The notes under the pieces were generated by a model, which saw only the letters and a program-made list of their open reading frames with translations, made no database searches and was not told the origin of the DNA. The translations under genes and the position numbers were made by a program. Below, piece after piece: positions 1 through 7,750 of a stretch of 64,000 nt of DNA. This stretch comes from Hymenobacter sp. DG01. Its GTDB lineage: Bacteria > Bacteroidota > Bacteroidia > Cytophagales > Hymenobacteraceae. Numbering within the stretch: position 1 is the stretch's first letter; every line of letters begins with the position of its first letter. The stretch spans positions 496,001 through 560,000 of the forward strand of contig NZ_CP040936.1 in NCBI RefSeq assembly GCF_006352025.1, read 5' to 3'.

Positions 1-243
1 CAGGAGTCATAACCAACCTCTCAGAGTTTGTGCCGCATGTGCTGGCATAAACTGTTCCGGCGTGGGGCCTTGTAAGCCCTAGCGGGGGTAGCGTAAGCAG
101 GCTCAGCTACATGGCGCTTTTGTGGGGTAGCCAATTCTACTTGTCGCCCAGCCCAATGAGCGTGCCCGGTTCCGTAGGTGGCTTCCCATGAGGCAGCCGT
201 TACCGGCCGGGTAAAGTGCTACGTGCCTTCGCGTTAATTTCAA

Positions 244-275
244 AAAAGCCCCTGCCGGTAGCGGCAGGGGCTTTT
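244..275 (+). terminator. Rho-independent terminator of an upstream unit
   Basis: Perfect 13-bp arms (244-256 and 263-275) with a 6-base loop. The stem begins with an A run and ends in TTTT, so it can work on both strands. It separates whatever lies upstream from the curli operon. Confidence 0.8.
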
Positions 276-379
276 GCATTATTAGGTTGTCTAGACAGTA
301 AGTAACGGGCGTTTGAACTATTTCAATTTAGTTAAATATTAACATGAATAAATTCAAATAGTGGATTTATTACTTGTAT

Positions 380-387
380 TATTTTTG
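380..387 (+). promoter_or_regulatory. Possible -7 box for the csgEFG operon
   Basis: TATTTTTG fits the Bacteroidota -7 consensus TAnnTTTG and lies in the AT-rich stretch 110 bases before the csgE ATG. I see no TTG at the expected -33 distance, so this is a weak call. Confidence 0.3.
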
Positions 388-496
388 TAAATATTTACAT
401 TTATGCCACTAATTCATTTCTGTTGCTGAGTTCTGCTTTTTGAGCTTTACTCAGCTTCTTCTTCCGGTTCATTTTTGGTTTTTACCTGATACGCGC

Positions 497-1123
497 ATGG
501 CCGCCGCTACCAAGCCCCAGTCTCAGCCACCGCAGCCCATCTTTTGGTGGCGCCCCTGGATGATGGCCCTGGGCTGTATCCTGCTTCTGCTTTTGTGCCT
601 TGCGTCTGAAAGCTATGCCCAGGCAGAGCGCAAACGGCCTGCCCGGGCCGATGCCACCGGCAAGTCCGGAGAGCAGGTGCCAACCCGCGAATCAACCTCC
701 GGGGCAGAGTCGCCGCGCAACCTGGAGGAAAACCTGCGGCTGCTGCTGCGCCTCGACTCCCTGCAGTCGGCGCGGCGTAAGGTGGCCGCCGGCGCCGAAA
801 CCAGTGAGCTGGTGATGGACCAGTCTATTACCAAGCCCGGGCGCGACTTCTACGATTTGTTCTATAGCCAGTGGGAAGCTCCGGCCGATGTAAAGGAGTA
901 CACCATCATCATTGGGGAGAAGCCTGGCCGGGTAAACTCCACTTTTGTAACGGTGCGCGTCAACGACAACGACCTGCTGGAATTCCCGCTTCAGCCCAAT
1001 TACGACATCATTCAGGAAACCGCCCGCGAGGCTATCGGCTACGTCCAGGAGTACCTGGTGCAGCAGCTGAACCTGAGCCGGCAGCTGGAGCGGGGCGAAC
1101 GGGTAAGCACGGAGCTGTACTGA
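497..1123 (+). CDS. csgE: Curli assembly factor CsgE-like
   Basis: Likely periplasmic partner of the CsgG pore that helps deliver curli subunits for export. The C-terminal half carries the CsgE-type domain: a DFYDLFY segment, a strand-rich part with NSTFVTVRVND, and a Y-x-Q-E-Y-L helix close to the end. The N-terminus has a hydrophobic segment (GCILLLLLCLASESYAQA) that fits a signal peptide. An in-frame TTG at 440 would add 19 residues. I prefer the ATG at 497, which leaves a basic stretch before the hydrophobic core. It is the first gene of csgEFG, with csgF 77 bases downstream. In Escherichia coli csgEFG sits in the csgDEFG operon, but no csgD regulator is present here. The linker between signal and domain is Ser/Glu/Arg-rich. 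Confidence 0.85.
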   Translation: MAAATKPQSQPPQPIFWWRPWMMALGCILLLLLCLASESYAQAERKRPARADATGKSGEQVPTRESTSGAESPRNLEENLRLLLRLDSLQSARRKVAAGAETSELVMDQSITKPGRDFYDLFYSQWEAPADVKEYTIIIGEKPGRVNSTFVTVRVNDNDLLEFPLQPNYDIIQETAREAIGYVQEYLVQQLNLSRQLERGERVSTELY

Positions 1124-1200
1124 CCAGCCCCGCTACCTACCACCGCATCGAAGCTTTTGATATTCTCTTTCTCTGCTACTCACCCTTCCTTCCCGCCTAT

Positions 1201-1626
1201 ATGAAGCACATACTTTTACTTGTCTGCGGCTTGTTTCTGCGCGTAACGGCTGCCTCTGCCCAGGATTTCGTGTATGAACCCAAAAACCCGGCTTTCGGGG
1301 GCGGCAACACATTCAACTACTCCTGGATGCTGAGCGCCGCGCAGGCCCAGAACTCCATCGACGACCCAAGCGCGGCCGCCGCGAAAACCTCCTTCCAGGT
1401 TGATCCGCTCAAGCAGTTTGAGCAGAGCCTCAACCAGCAGATTCTGGGACAGCTGGCCCAAAAGCTGGTCGGCAATAAGTTCGGCAACGGCAGCACGTTG
1501 CAGGAAGGCAACTACACCGTGGGCAGCTACCAGATTGCGGTAACGCCCAATGGCGGCGGTTTCAGTATCCAGATTACGGATTCCAATACCGGCAATCAGA
1601 CGACTATTACTATTCCTAGTCTGTAA
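1201..1626 (+). CDS. csgF: Curli assembly factor CsgF-like
   Basis: 141 residues, normal for CsgF, the extracellular factor that couples the CsgG pore to nucleation of curli fibres. A signal peptide ends near TAASAQD. It is followed by the CsgF signature: an early FVYEPKNPAFGG segment, an N-x-x-W-L-like helix start (NYSWMLSAAQAQN), and a C-terminal strand region ending in a G-x-x-T-T-I-x-I-P motif. The open frame extends upstream to 871, but that part overlaps csgE and looks non-coding, so the ATG at 1201 is taken as the start. csgG starts 20 bases after its stop. Confidence 0.9.
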   Translation: MKHILLLVCGLFLRVTAASAQDFVYEPKNPAFGGGNTFNYSWMLSAAQAQNSIDDPSAAAAKTSFQVDPLKQFEQSLNQQILGQLAQKLVGNKFGNGSTLQEGNYTVGSYQIAVTPNGGGFSIQITDSNTGNQTTITIPSL

Positions 1627-1645
1627 GCATTAATCCAGCACCATC

Positions 1646-3043
1646 ATGCGTGTTTTTCTCTCAGGCTGCTACGCGCTGCTGCTGAGCCTGGCCAGCTGTG
1701 CCCCTTACTTTCACCAGCCTCTCACCACCGAAAAAGCCCGGTTGGGGGCCGAGGTACGCGCCACCAGCGACCTGAAGCAGCTGCCTACCCCTCCCCGAGA
1801 CCGGATTGTGGTAGCGGTGTACAAATTCCGCGACCAGACCGGCCAGTACAAACCCTCACAGGCCGGTTCCAGCTTTTCTACGGCCATTACGCAGGGTGCC
1901 ACCAGCATTTTGCTGCGGGCGCTGGAAGAGTCGCGGTGGTTTAACCCCATTGAGCGCGAAAACCTGGGCAACCTGCTCAACGAACGTAAGATCATTCGCT
2001 CCAGCCGCGCCGAATACCAGGAGCTGACGGGTAAAAAAGAGCCCATGCTTCCCTCGTTGCTGTTCGCGGGGGTAATTCTGGAAGGTGGCATTATCTCTTA
2101 TGATGCCAATGTGGTAACCGGCGGCGCGGGCCTGCGCTACTTCGGGGCCGGCGCTTCGGGCCAGTACCGGCAAGACCGCGTTACGGTGTATCTGCGGGCC
2201 ATCAGCACCAGCACCGGCGAGATTCTGAAAACGGTGTACACCAGCAAAACCATTCTCTCGCAGCAGGTAGATGCCAGCTTGTTCCGGTTTGTAAACTTCA
2301 AGCGCCTGCTCGAAACCGAAACCGGCTTTACGTACAATGAGCCCACGGAAATGGCCGTGAAAGAAGCCATCGAAAAATCGGTGCAAGCGCTGGTGTACGA
2401 GGGAATCCGGGACAATTTGTGGGTGCCGGGCAATCCAGCCGAGCGCACGGGTGCCGGCATTACCCAATATTTCAAGGAAAAAGATGAAAACCAGGATATT
2501 GATGTGCTGGGCCGCGTACAGCGCGACCGACGTGCGCAGTTGGGAATTGGCCTCAGCGGGGCTACCGTGCGCTACGTCGGCGACCTGAAAAACTCCCAGT
2601 TGCGGGCTAATGGCCAACTGGCGGTTTACTACCAGCCTACTCCGGCCGCCAGGCTGGGTGCTGTTTTCCACCTGGGTCGCTTCGAGTTGGGCGCCGGCGA
2701 CTATTTCCGGCAAACCTTTAATTATGCGGAGCTGGCCGCCCACTACCGCATTTTCCCGCGCGACCGGTTTACGCCCTACCTGCTGCTGGGCGGCGGAGCC
2801 ACCACGCGCGCCGACCAAAGCGTGGGGGCCAAAGTGCTACCCCACGTACTGGGTGGAGCCGGCGTAGAAGTGCTCTTGACTGATAGGGTAGGGCTCAGCC
2901 TGGGCAGCGATGCGCGCTACTACTTCTCCGACAACCTAGACGGAATTCAGCTGGGTAAATACAACGACTACTTCTGGACGGCCCGCCTGGGTGCTACTTT
3001 CTACTTCGGCCGTACTCCCAAGCCTGCTACCGTCATACGGTGA
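1646..3043 (+). CDS. csgG: Curli secretion pore lipoprotein CsgG-like
   Basis: Outer-membrane lipoprotein that forms the curli export channel. The signal peptide ends in a clear lipobox, LASC, with Cys18 as the lipidated residue. The next 260 residues follow the CsgG core: an IVVAVYKFRDQTGQYK strand near the start, an ERENLGNLLNERK helix, LLFAGVILEG, and a QDRVTVYLRAIS segment. At 465 residues it is far longer than E. coli CsgG (about 277). The extra C-terminal part from about residue 295 looks like a small beta-barrel (alternating strands, GLSLGSDARYYFSDN), a plausible extra outer-membrane domain seen in Bacteroidota CsgG proteins. It is third in the csgEFG unit. No obvious terminator follows; the curlin promoter lies 130 bases downstream. 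Confidence 0.9.
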   Translation: MRVFLSGCYALLLSLASCAPYFHQPLTTEKARLGAEVRATSDLKQLPTPPRDRIVVAVYKFRDQTGQYKPSQAGSSFSTAITQGATSILLRALEESRWFNPIERENLGNLLNERKIIRSSRAEYQELTGKKEPMLPSLLFAGVILEGGIISYDANVVTGGAGLRYFGAGASGQYRQDRVTVYLRAISTSTGEILKTVYTSKTILSQQVDASLFRFVNFKRLLETETGFTYNEPTEMAVKEAIEKSVQALVYEGIRDNLWVPGNPAERTGAGITQYFKEKDENQDIDVLGRVQRDRRAQLGIGLSGATVRYVGDLKNSQLRANGQLAVYYQPTPAARLGAVFHLGRFELGAGDYFRQTFNYAELAAHYRIFPRDRFTPYLLLGGGATTRADQSVGAKVLPHVLGGAGVEVLLTDRVGLSLGSDARYYFSDNLDGIQLGKYNDYFWTARLGATFYFGRTPKPATVIR

Positions 3044-3172
3044 GCTAGCTCAGAGGGCACCGAAAGCCTGATGCCTGGGTACAATTTGATGATACAAATA
3101 GCTGATAGACAGGTATTAGCGATTTATGTAACTTTATAAATAAAAAATTTAATTATTCTTTCTACTTATATA

Positions 3173-3202
3173 TTGACTTTTAACTTAATCAATATATATT
3201 TG
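3173..3202 (+). promoter_or_regulatory. Curlin gene promoter (-33/-7)
   Basis: TTG at 3173-3175, 19 bases, then TATATTTG at 3195-3202. This is an excellent match to the Bacteroidota housekeeping promoter. It sits in an AT-rich gap after csgG and gives a leader of roughly 70 bases before the ATG at 3277. It implies that the structural subunits are transcribed separately from csgEFG, as in enterobacterial csgBAC versus csgDEFG. Confidence 0.75.
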
Positions 3203-3276
3203 TACAGTTCCTCCGGAGGGAATAAGAATTTATTGAAAAAGTCTCACCCTTCCCAACAACCCTAATTCCCCAATTC

Positions 3277-4245
3277 ATGAAAAAGGTATCTTTCCTCGTA
3301 GCTGCTCTGTTGGCCACTGGCGGCGCTTTTGCCCAGGGTAATATCCAGACTTCTTCGCAAACTGGCACCGACCATGGCGTATATGTAACCCAGACGGGTA
3401 GCGCTAGCGAAGCCTACACCACCCAGGCTGGTGTCAGCAACAGAACTTACCAGACGCAGTCGGGAACCAGCCAACTGGCCGTTTCGGATCAGCGCGACAA
3501 CAACCAGCAAGCTTACCAGACCCAGTCGGGCGACAATAACTCGGCCTATGTAAAGCAGGGCGATAATATCCCGGTTGATGGCAACAACCAAGCTTACCAG
3601 ACGCAGTCGGGTAATAACAACCGCGCCAGCTCTACGCAGCTGAGCGGCAGCAACATCTCGGTGCAAACTCAGGAAGGCTCGCGCAACCAGGCCGACATCT
3701 TCCAGAGCGCCAGCGAAAGCAACCAAGCTTACCAGACCCAGACGGCCGCTTCCGGCTACCCCGGCAGCCCCGCTGACAACCGCGCCAACATTCTGCAATT
3801 GGGTTCCAGCAACATCGGCAGCCAGATCCAGCGTGGCAACGAGAACGTAGCTAACATCAGCCAGACCAGCGGCAGCGGCAACCAGGCTTACCAGGATCAG
3901 GGCGCCAACTTCGCTGGCAGCTACCGCTCATCGGCCTCCATCACGCAGACCGGCAACGGCAACACCGGCGTGCAGAATCAGCGTCTGGACTATAACAACG
4001 CGGTAATTGAGCAGTCGGGCGGCGGCGGAAACCTGGCCGTACAGGATCAGGAAGGTGCTGGTATTTTCGTAAGCCCAGGCAACACGGGTTACATCAGCCA
4101 GAACGGTGGTGGTGGACACATTGCCACTCAAACCCAGCTTGGCTCGGGCAACCAGGCTACTACGCTGCAAGGTTCTTCTATGAACCAGAGCTACGTAACC
4201 CAGTCGGGCACCAACAACGTGAGCGTAGTTTCGCAGAACCGCTAG
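3277..4245 (+). CDS. Curlin-repeat fibre subunit (CsgA/CsgB-type)
   Basis: Secreted amyloid subunit of curli-like fibres. After a signal peptide (cleavage near GGAFAQ) the whole protein is made of imperfect curlin repeats of about 20-30 residues. They have the pattern N-Q-A-Y-x-T-Q and S-x-G-N-x-N, with regularly spaced Gln and Asn. About a dozen units can be counted; AYQTQ-type cores are clearest in the first half. There are no Cys and few charged residues, as expected for a beta-solenoid amyloid. At 322 residues it is about twice E. coli CsgA. It has its own promoter at 3173-3202 and a hairpin terminator behind it. I cannot tell from sequence whether it is the major (CsgA) or nucleator (CsgB) subunit; length and repeat number favour the major one. 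Confidence 0.85.
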   Translation: MKKVSFLVAALLATGGAFAQGNIQTSSQTGTDHGVYVTQTGSASEAYTTQAGVSNRTYQTQSGTSQLAVSDQRDNNQQAYQTQSGDNNSAYVKQGDNIPVDGNNQAYQTQSGNNNRASSTQLSGSNISVQTQEGSRNQADIFQSASESNQAYQTQTAASGYPGSPADNRANILQLGSSNIGSQIQRGNENVANISQTSGSGNQAYQDQGANFAGSYRSSASITQTGNGNTGVQNQRLDYNNAVIEQSGGGGNLAVQDQEGAGIFVSPGNTGYISQNGGGGHIATQTQLGSGNQATTLQGSSMNQSYVTQSGTNNVSVVSQNR

Positions 4246-4260
4246 TAGCGCACATTTCCG

Positions 4261-4341
4261 GGGCAGATTATTCCCCATCTGCCCAATAACTTGGTAGCAT
4301 CTCGCGGTACCTTCTGGTCTGTGAGATGCTACCAGTTTTTT
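4261..4341 (+). terminator. Double hairpin terminator after the curlin gene
   Basis: Two consecutive hairpins. The first has 8-bp arms (4261-4268 and 4277-4284). The second has 12-bp arms (4292-4303 and 4323-4334) followed by a T run. The second should end most transcripts of the main curlin gene and may let only a fraction continue into the second subunit gene. Confidence 0.75.
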
Positions 4342-4484
4342 TATGGATATCCTTTATTTTGCATTTTTTTATTAAAAAAATTAAACTTATTTTTATGAGG
4401 TCGAATTCTATCCGCCCAGTTTTCAAGGGCCCGGCCTCCCGTATTAGCTTCTTATCTACTTCTTCCATCTTAGTCTGTTTGCTC

Positions 4485-5030
4485 ATGAAACGAAGTATCT
4501 ATGGGCTCATAGTAGCTCCCGTGCTGCTATGGTCGCTGTCGGCGCAAGCCCAGAGCGAAAAGCCGGAAGGCAAGAGCGAGGAGCAAGCCCTGATTGAACA
4601 GCTCGGGGCCCAGCCGGCCGCTACTGAAAGTATAGCCTTGCCGGTGGCCAACCGCACGACACTGGTACAGGTAGGGGCCAGCAACGAGGCCCTGTTGCGC
4701 CAGAGTGGCGTCAACAACGTGATTAACGCTTCGCAGAGTGGAGCCTTAAACCAGTATGAGATTATTCAAAACGGCGTAGCCAACTCCGTTAACTCCCTCA
4801 TTGTAGGCAGCAACACCTCATCGGCCATCCGGCAGGAAGGCGACTACAACAAGGTAGAGCAGGAGTTGCGGGTAGATGGCCGCCAATACACGGTGCAGCA
4901 GTTGGGCAGCAACAATGAGCTGACGCAGCGCGAAACTGGTTCGGCGGCCCCGGCGGGGTACGACATCAAAATGCAAGGCAACGGCATCCGGCTGACTATT
5001 GAGCAGGGTGTCAAAACCTTCCAGCCGTAA
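4485..5030 (+). CDS. Second, shorter curlin-repeat protein (minor subunit candidate)
   Basis: 181 residues when started at the ATG at 4485, which opens a good signal peptide (basic start, hydrophobic core, cleavage near AQAQS). The frame stays open upstream to 4326 but that part is AT-rich and not signal-like. The mature protein begins with an acidic, non-repeat stretch (EKPEGKSEEQALIEQL). Four to five curlin-like units follow, with N-x-A-x-x-x-Q-x-G patterns (NEALLRQSG, NVINASQSG, NQYEIIQNG). The repeats are less regular and more charged than in the preceding gene, as in the nucleator CsgB or a cap subunit. That role is inferred from size and position only. Confidence 0.75.
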   Translation: MKRSIYGLIVAPVLLWSLSAQAQSEKPEGKSEEQALIEQLGAQPAATESIALPVANRTTLVQVGASNEALLRQSGVNNVINASQSGALNQYEIIQNGVANSVNSLIVGSNTSSAIRQEGDYNKVEQELRVDGRQYTVQQLGSNNELTQRETGSAAPAGYDIKMQGNGIRLTIEQGVKTFQP

Positions 5031-5139
5031 CCCAGGACCGGGCAGCTGACAAAAACGCCGGCTGCCCGATCCTACTGGCTTTTGAGGTGCATGGCACCCC
5101 GGTTTTATCCTATCTGTTTTCAGCCTACCCCCCACACCT

Positions 5140-5529
5140 ATGATTTCTTACTGGCTCTGTTTGCTGCCGCTTGCTACTCTTCTGTCGGGCGTGTCTGCCT
5201 GGTCCGGCAGCGCCGATTGTCAGGCGCGGCTTACTACCCAGCAGCAGGGCGGAATGCTCCTGATTACGGGTTTCTGCCGCAACCAAACCACTAGTCCCCT
5301 GCTGGTCCGCTACGAACTGCTGACCAGCCGGCAAGGAGAAAGCGGAAGTACGCAAAACACTCAAATGGGAAGTTTCACGGTTGCCCCCGCCCAGGAAAAA
5401 GCCCTGTCTCAGACCAGTGTAAGCTTTTCCGGCTCTGATGAATGCCAGGTGCACCTGCGGCTTTTTAATCAGCAAGGGCAGTTGCTGGCCCAGGACTCCC
5501 TGACTCACTACCCCGCCAGCCGCCCCTAA
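5140..5529 (+). CDS. csgH: CsgH-like curli chaperone
   Basis: 129-residue secreted protein: signal peptide, then one all-beta domain of about 105 residues with three Cys. It shows the pattern of CsgH, an immunoglobulin-like periplasmic protein that in alphaproteobacteria replaces CsgC and holds curlin subunits unaggregated. Visible features are a Y-E-L-L-T-S strand, a Gly/Ser turn followed by G-S-F-T-V-A-P, an L-S-Q-T-S-V-S-F strand, and a closing L-F-x-x-x-G-Q-L-L-A-Q-D-S-L. It closes the curli locus 109 bases after the second subunit. The family call rests on motif resemblance and strong context; a profile search would settle it. Confidence 0.7.
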   Translation: MISYWLCLLPLATLLSGVSAWSGSADCQARLTTQQQGGMLLITGFCRNQTTSPLLVRYELLTSRQGESGSTQNTQMGSFTVAPAQEKALSQTSVSFSGSDECQVHLRLFNQQGQLLAQDSLTHYPASRP

Positions 5530-5572
5530 GTCTTTCCGCGCCCTTCCTTTCCCACCTCTTTCTTTTTCCCCT

Positions 5573-7102
5573 ATGCCTGCTCTGTTACGCACTAAACTAA
5601 GTGTGCTGGTAGCGTTTGTGTTGTCTTTATGCCTGTGGTCTTGCGAGGAGACTACAATTGAGCCTACCCAGAATGGTAGTTTATCGGGAACTGTAACCGA
5701 CAGCCGGGACAATTCTCCGGTTGCCAACGCGGTAATCACCACCACGCCGGCTACCTCTTCCATCACCACTAATGCCCAAGGCCAGTTTCAGCTTTCTGGG
5801 CTGGTAGTAGGCAAATACACCCTGAACGTAAAAAAGGCCGACTACAAGACGGAGGCTGTGAACGTACAGGTAAATCTGAGTTCTGCCACTGAAGTACGGG
5901 TAGTGCTGGAAAAAGCATCGGGTAGCAACCACCGCCCCAATGCCCCGTTCAATCCTAGTCCGGGCAACCAGGCCACCGGGCAGCCGGTCAATCTTACCCT
6001 GCGCTGGCGGGTAACGGACCCCGATGGCAAAAGCGACTCGCTGCGCAACGACGTGATTCTTTACGAAGGAAACTCCACTGATCGGCGCCAGCTCCTCAAT
6101 AACTCCAAGGACACGGCAGTAGCAGTAACCGGCCTGCGCTTTAACACCACGTATTTTTGGCAGGTGACCGTGCGAGACTTAGCCGGGGAGGTAGTAAAAA
6201 GCGACGTCTGGAGCTTCCAGACCCGGGCCCAGCCCGACAACCGCTATTTGTTTGCCCGCGAAGAAAACGGCAACACGGATATCTACTCTTCCGACGAAAC
6301 CGGCACCAATCTGCTCCGCCTGACTTCTTCGCCTTTCATAGAAACGGCGCCCCAGCTCAGTCCTAACCGCGACCGGGTGGCGTACACGTCTAATGCTACG
6401 GGCCAGTTTCAGTTGTACACCATGAACCGGGATGGGTCTGATGTGCGCCAGGTTACCCTGTTGCCGGTAGATGGCTATTTCAACCAGGGCATCGGGTACC
6501 GCTGGTCGCCGGATGGAGCCCAGCTGATTTACAGTAGCTACAATAAGCTGTACCGCATTAACCGCGACGGAACTGGTCTGACGCTACTGGCCACGGCTCC
6601 CGCTAACCGGCATTTCCGGGAGTGCGACTGGACCGGGCAGGGGAACCGGCTAGTAGTGCAAACGGTGGGTGTAAGCGTGTACGAATCAGAGCTCTACCTT
6701 TATAACGCCGACGGCTCTAACCCTACCTTGCTGGTTGCTAACCTACCCGGCCGTCTCGACTCCCCATCCTTCAGCGTAGATGGGCGACGCGTCCTGTACA
6801 CCCGCGACCTGGATGCCTTTGACGATGGAACCGGCCGGCAACTCAACGCGCACATCTTCTCCCAGAACCTGGACGGCACCGGTCTGGTAGATGTTTCCGC
6901 TGGCCAGGGTACCTCCGGTAGCTCCATTAAGCCTATTGGCTTCAATGACATTGTGCCCCGGTACGCTCCCGACGGATCTAAAATTATTTTCGTGCAGGTT
7001 AACAACGTAAGTCGCTCCGTGCCCGATGTATATACCATGGACCTGGATGGACGCAACCGCACCCGGTTGTTCCAGAATGCCACCTTGCCGGACTGGAAGT
7101 AG
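5573..7102 (+). CDS. Lipoprotein with carboxypeptidase-regulatory-like, Fn3-like and TolB-type propeller domains
   Basis: 509 residues. The signal peptide ends in an LWSC lipobox (Cys24), so it should be a lipoprotein. Residues about 34-112 are a carboxypeptidase-D regulatory-like beta-sandwich (GSLSGTVTD start, GQFQLSGLVVGKYTLNV core). Residues about 122-217 resemble a fibronectin type III domain (L-x-W-x-V-x-D-P-D, FNTTYFWQVTVRD). From about 225 to the end there are PD40/WD40-like beta-propeller blades of the TolB type, with repeated D-G-x-x-R/N and S-P-D/N motifs. Such proteins bind partners or glycans at the cell envelope; no enzymatic residues are evident. It starts 43 bases after csgH without a terminator between, so it may be co-transcribed with the end of the curli locus. 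Confidence 0.75.
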   Translation: MPALLRTKLSVLVAFVLSLCLWSCEETTIEPTQNGSLSGTVTDSRDNSPVANAVITTTPATSSITTNAQGQFQLSGLVVGKYTLNVKKADYKTEAVNVQVNLSSATEVRVVLEKASGSNHRPNAPFNPSPGNQATGQPVNLTLRWRVTDPDGKSDSLRNDVILYEGNSTDRRQLLNNSKDTAVAVTGLRFNTTYFWQVTVRDLAGEVVKSDVWSFQTRAQPDNRYLFAREENGNTDIYSSDETGTNLLRLTSSPFIETAPQLSPNRDRVAYTSNATGQFQLYTMNRDGSDVRQVTLLPVDGYFNQGIGYRWSPDGAQLIYSSYNKLYRINRDGTGLTLLATAPANRHFRECDWTGQGNRLVVQTVGVSVYESELYLYNADGSNPTLLVANLPGRLDSPSFSVDGRRVLYTRDLDAFDDGTGRQLNAHIFSQNLDGTGLVDVSAGQGTSGSSIKPIGFNDIVPRYAPDGSKIIFVQVNNVSRSVPDVYTMDLDGRNRTRLFQNATLPDWK

Positions 7103-7128
7103 GTGCTTTGAGTTCTACTAACACAAAA

Positions 7129-7163
7129 AGAGAGCAAGGCTACATGCCTTGCTCTCTTTTTTT
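7129..7163 (+). terminator. Rho-independent terminator
   Basis: Perfect 12-bp arms (7129-7140, 7146-7157) with a 5-base loop and a long T run. It lies 26 bases after the propeller lipoprotein gene and probably ends the curli-proximal transcript. Confidence 0.9.
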
Positions 7164-7750
7164 AGACCCTTACGAGCGGTGGTTATCTTTCCAGATCTAT
7201 GTAAGATAGTAGAGATAATCAAGTAAGGCAGAAGTAAGCATACAAGCCAGAACATCCCCAGGTATATGCCAATGGTTTAGGCCCATTAAAGATATTTAAG
7301 TATATAAGTTATTAGATGTTAAGTTATTAAGGATGTGTTTTTATTAGTCTGACTTGCTATACCTTTGCGACTAATTACCGGGATGTGTACCATAACTCCC
7401 CCAGAAATATGCACCTTTACAGATAATGTCGGCTCTAAGTCACTTAAGGGAAGTCATAATATAGTTTGTCTTACTCTATTAAGATCCTATAAAATGCGTG
7501 TAATCTGTTTCTATGCCGTGGAATAGCATTACATACATATAGAATTGGCATGAATTGTGAAGAAGGAGGAACCCACGCCAAAATTTTTGATATGAAATGT
7601 TTTATACAATCATAAAAAAATACTAATCTAATTGATTGACTCCCCCGTATGTGAGGCTGACTGCCACATTTTACTTCGTATTAAGTGCTAAATGTGTAAT
7701 GGCATCTCTTTCACTTTTTCCGTTTGCAAACATTCTCCTTTCAATAACTC
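7164..7750. other. Long AT-rich intergenic region before the T9SS-secreted protein
   Basis: 587 bases with no supported ORF or RNA gene and a clearly higher AT content than its surroundings. TACCTTTG at 7360-7367 matches the -7 consensus but lacks a TTG at -33. If used it would give a leader of almost 380 bases for the gene at 7751. I saw no riboswitch-like structure. Confidence 0.45.

Larger units (their letters stand above)
1..439. other. Intergenic region at window start
   Basis: I found no supported gene in the first 439 bases. Positions 1 to about 240 are GC-rich with no convincing open frame. They could be the 3' part of an upstream gene or a structured RNA, but no known RNA family is recognisable. 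A strong hairpin terminator closes this part near 244-275. Downstream of it the sequence turns AT-rich (about 290-420), as expected of a promoter region for the curli operon. Confidence 0.5.

Noticed and set aside
1..240. Possible structured RNA at the window start
   Set aside because: The region has some GC-rich pairing but none of the conserved cores of tmRNA, RNase P RNA, 6S RNA or SRP RNA that I could recognise.
871..1200. Upstream extension of csgF
   Set aside because: It overlaps csgE in another frame and has no export signal; the ATG at 1201 gives a normal CsgF.
1856..2818. Antisense frame of 320 codons in csgG
   Set aside because: It overlaps a clear CsgG lipoprotein gene and shows no recognisable domain.
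3277..4245. Regularly spaced DNA repeats that could suggest a CRISPR array
   Set aside because: The repeats are in frame, vary by codon and encode curlin units with a signal peptide. There are no constant repeats with unrelated spacers.
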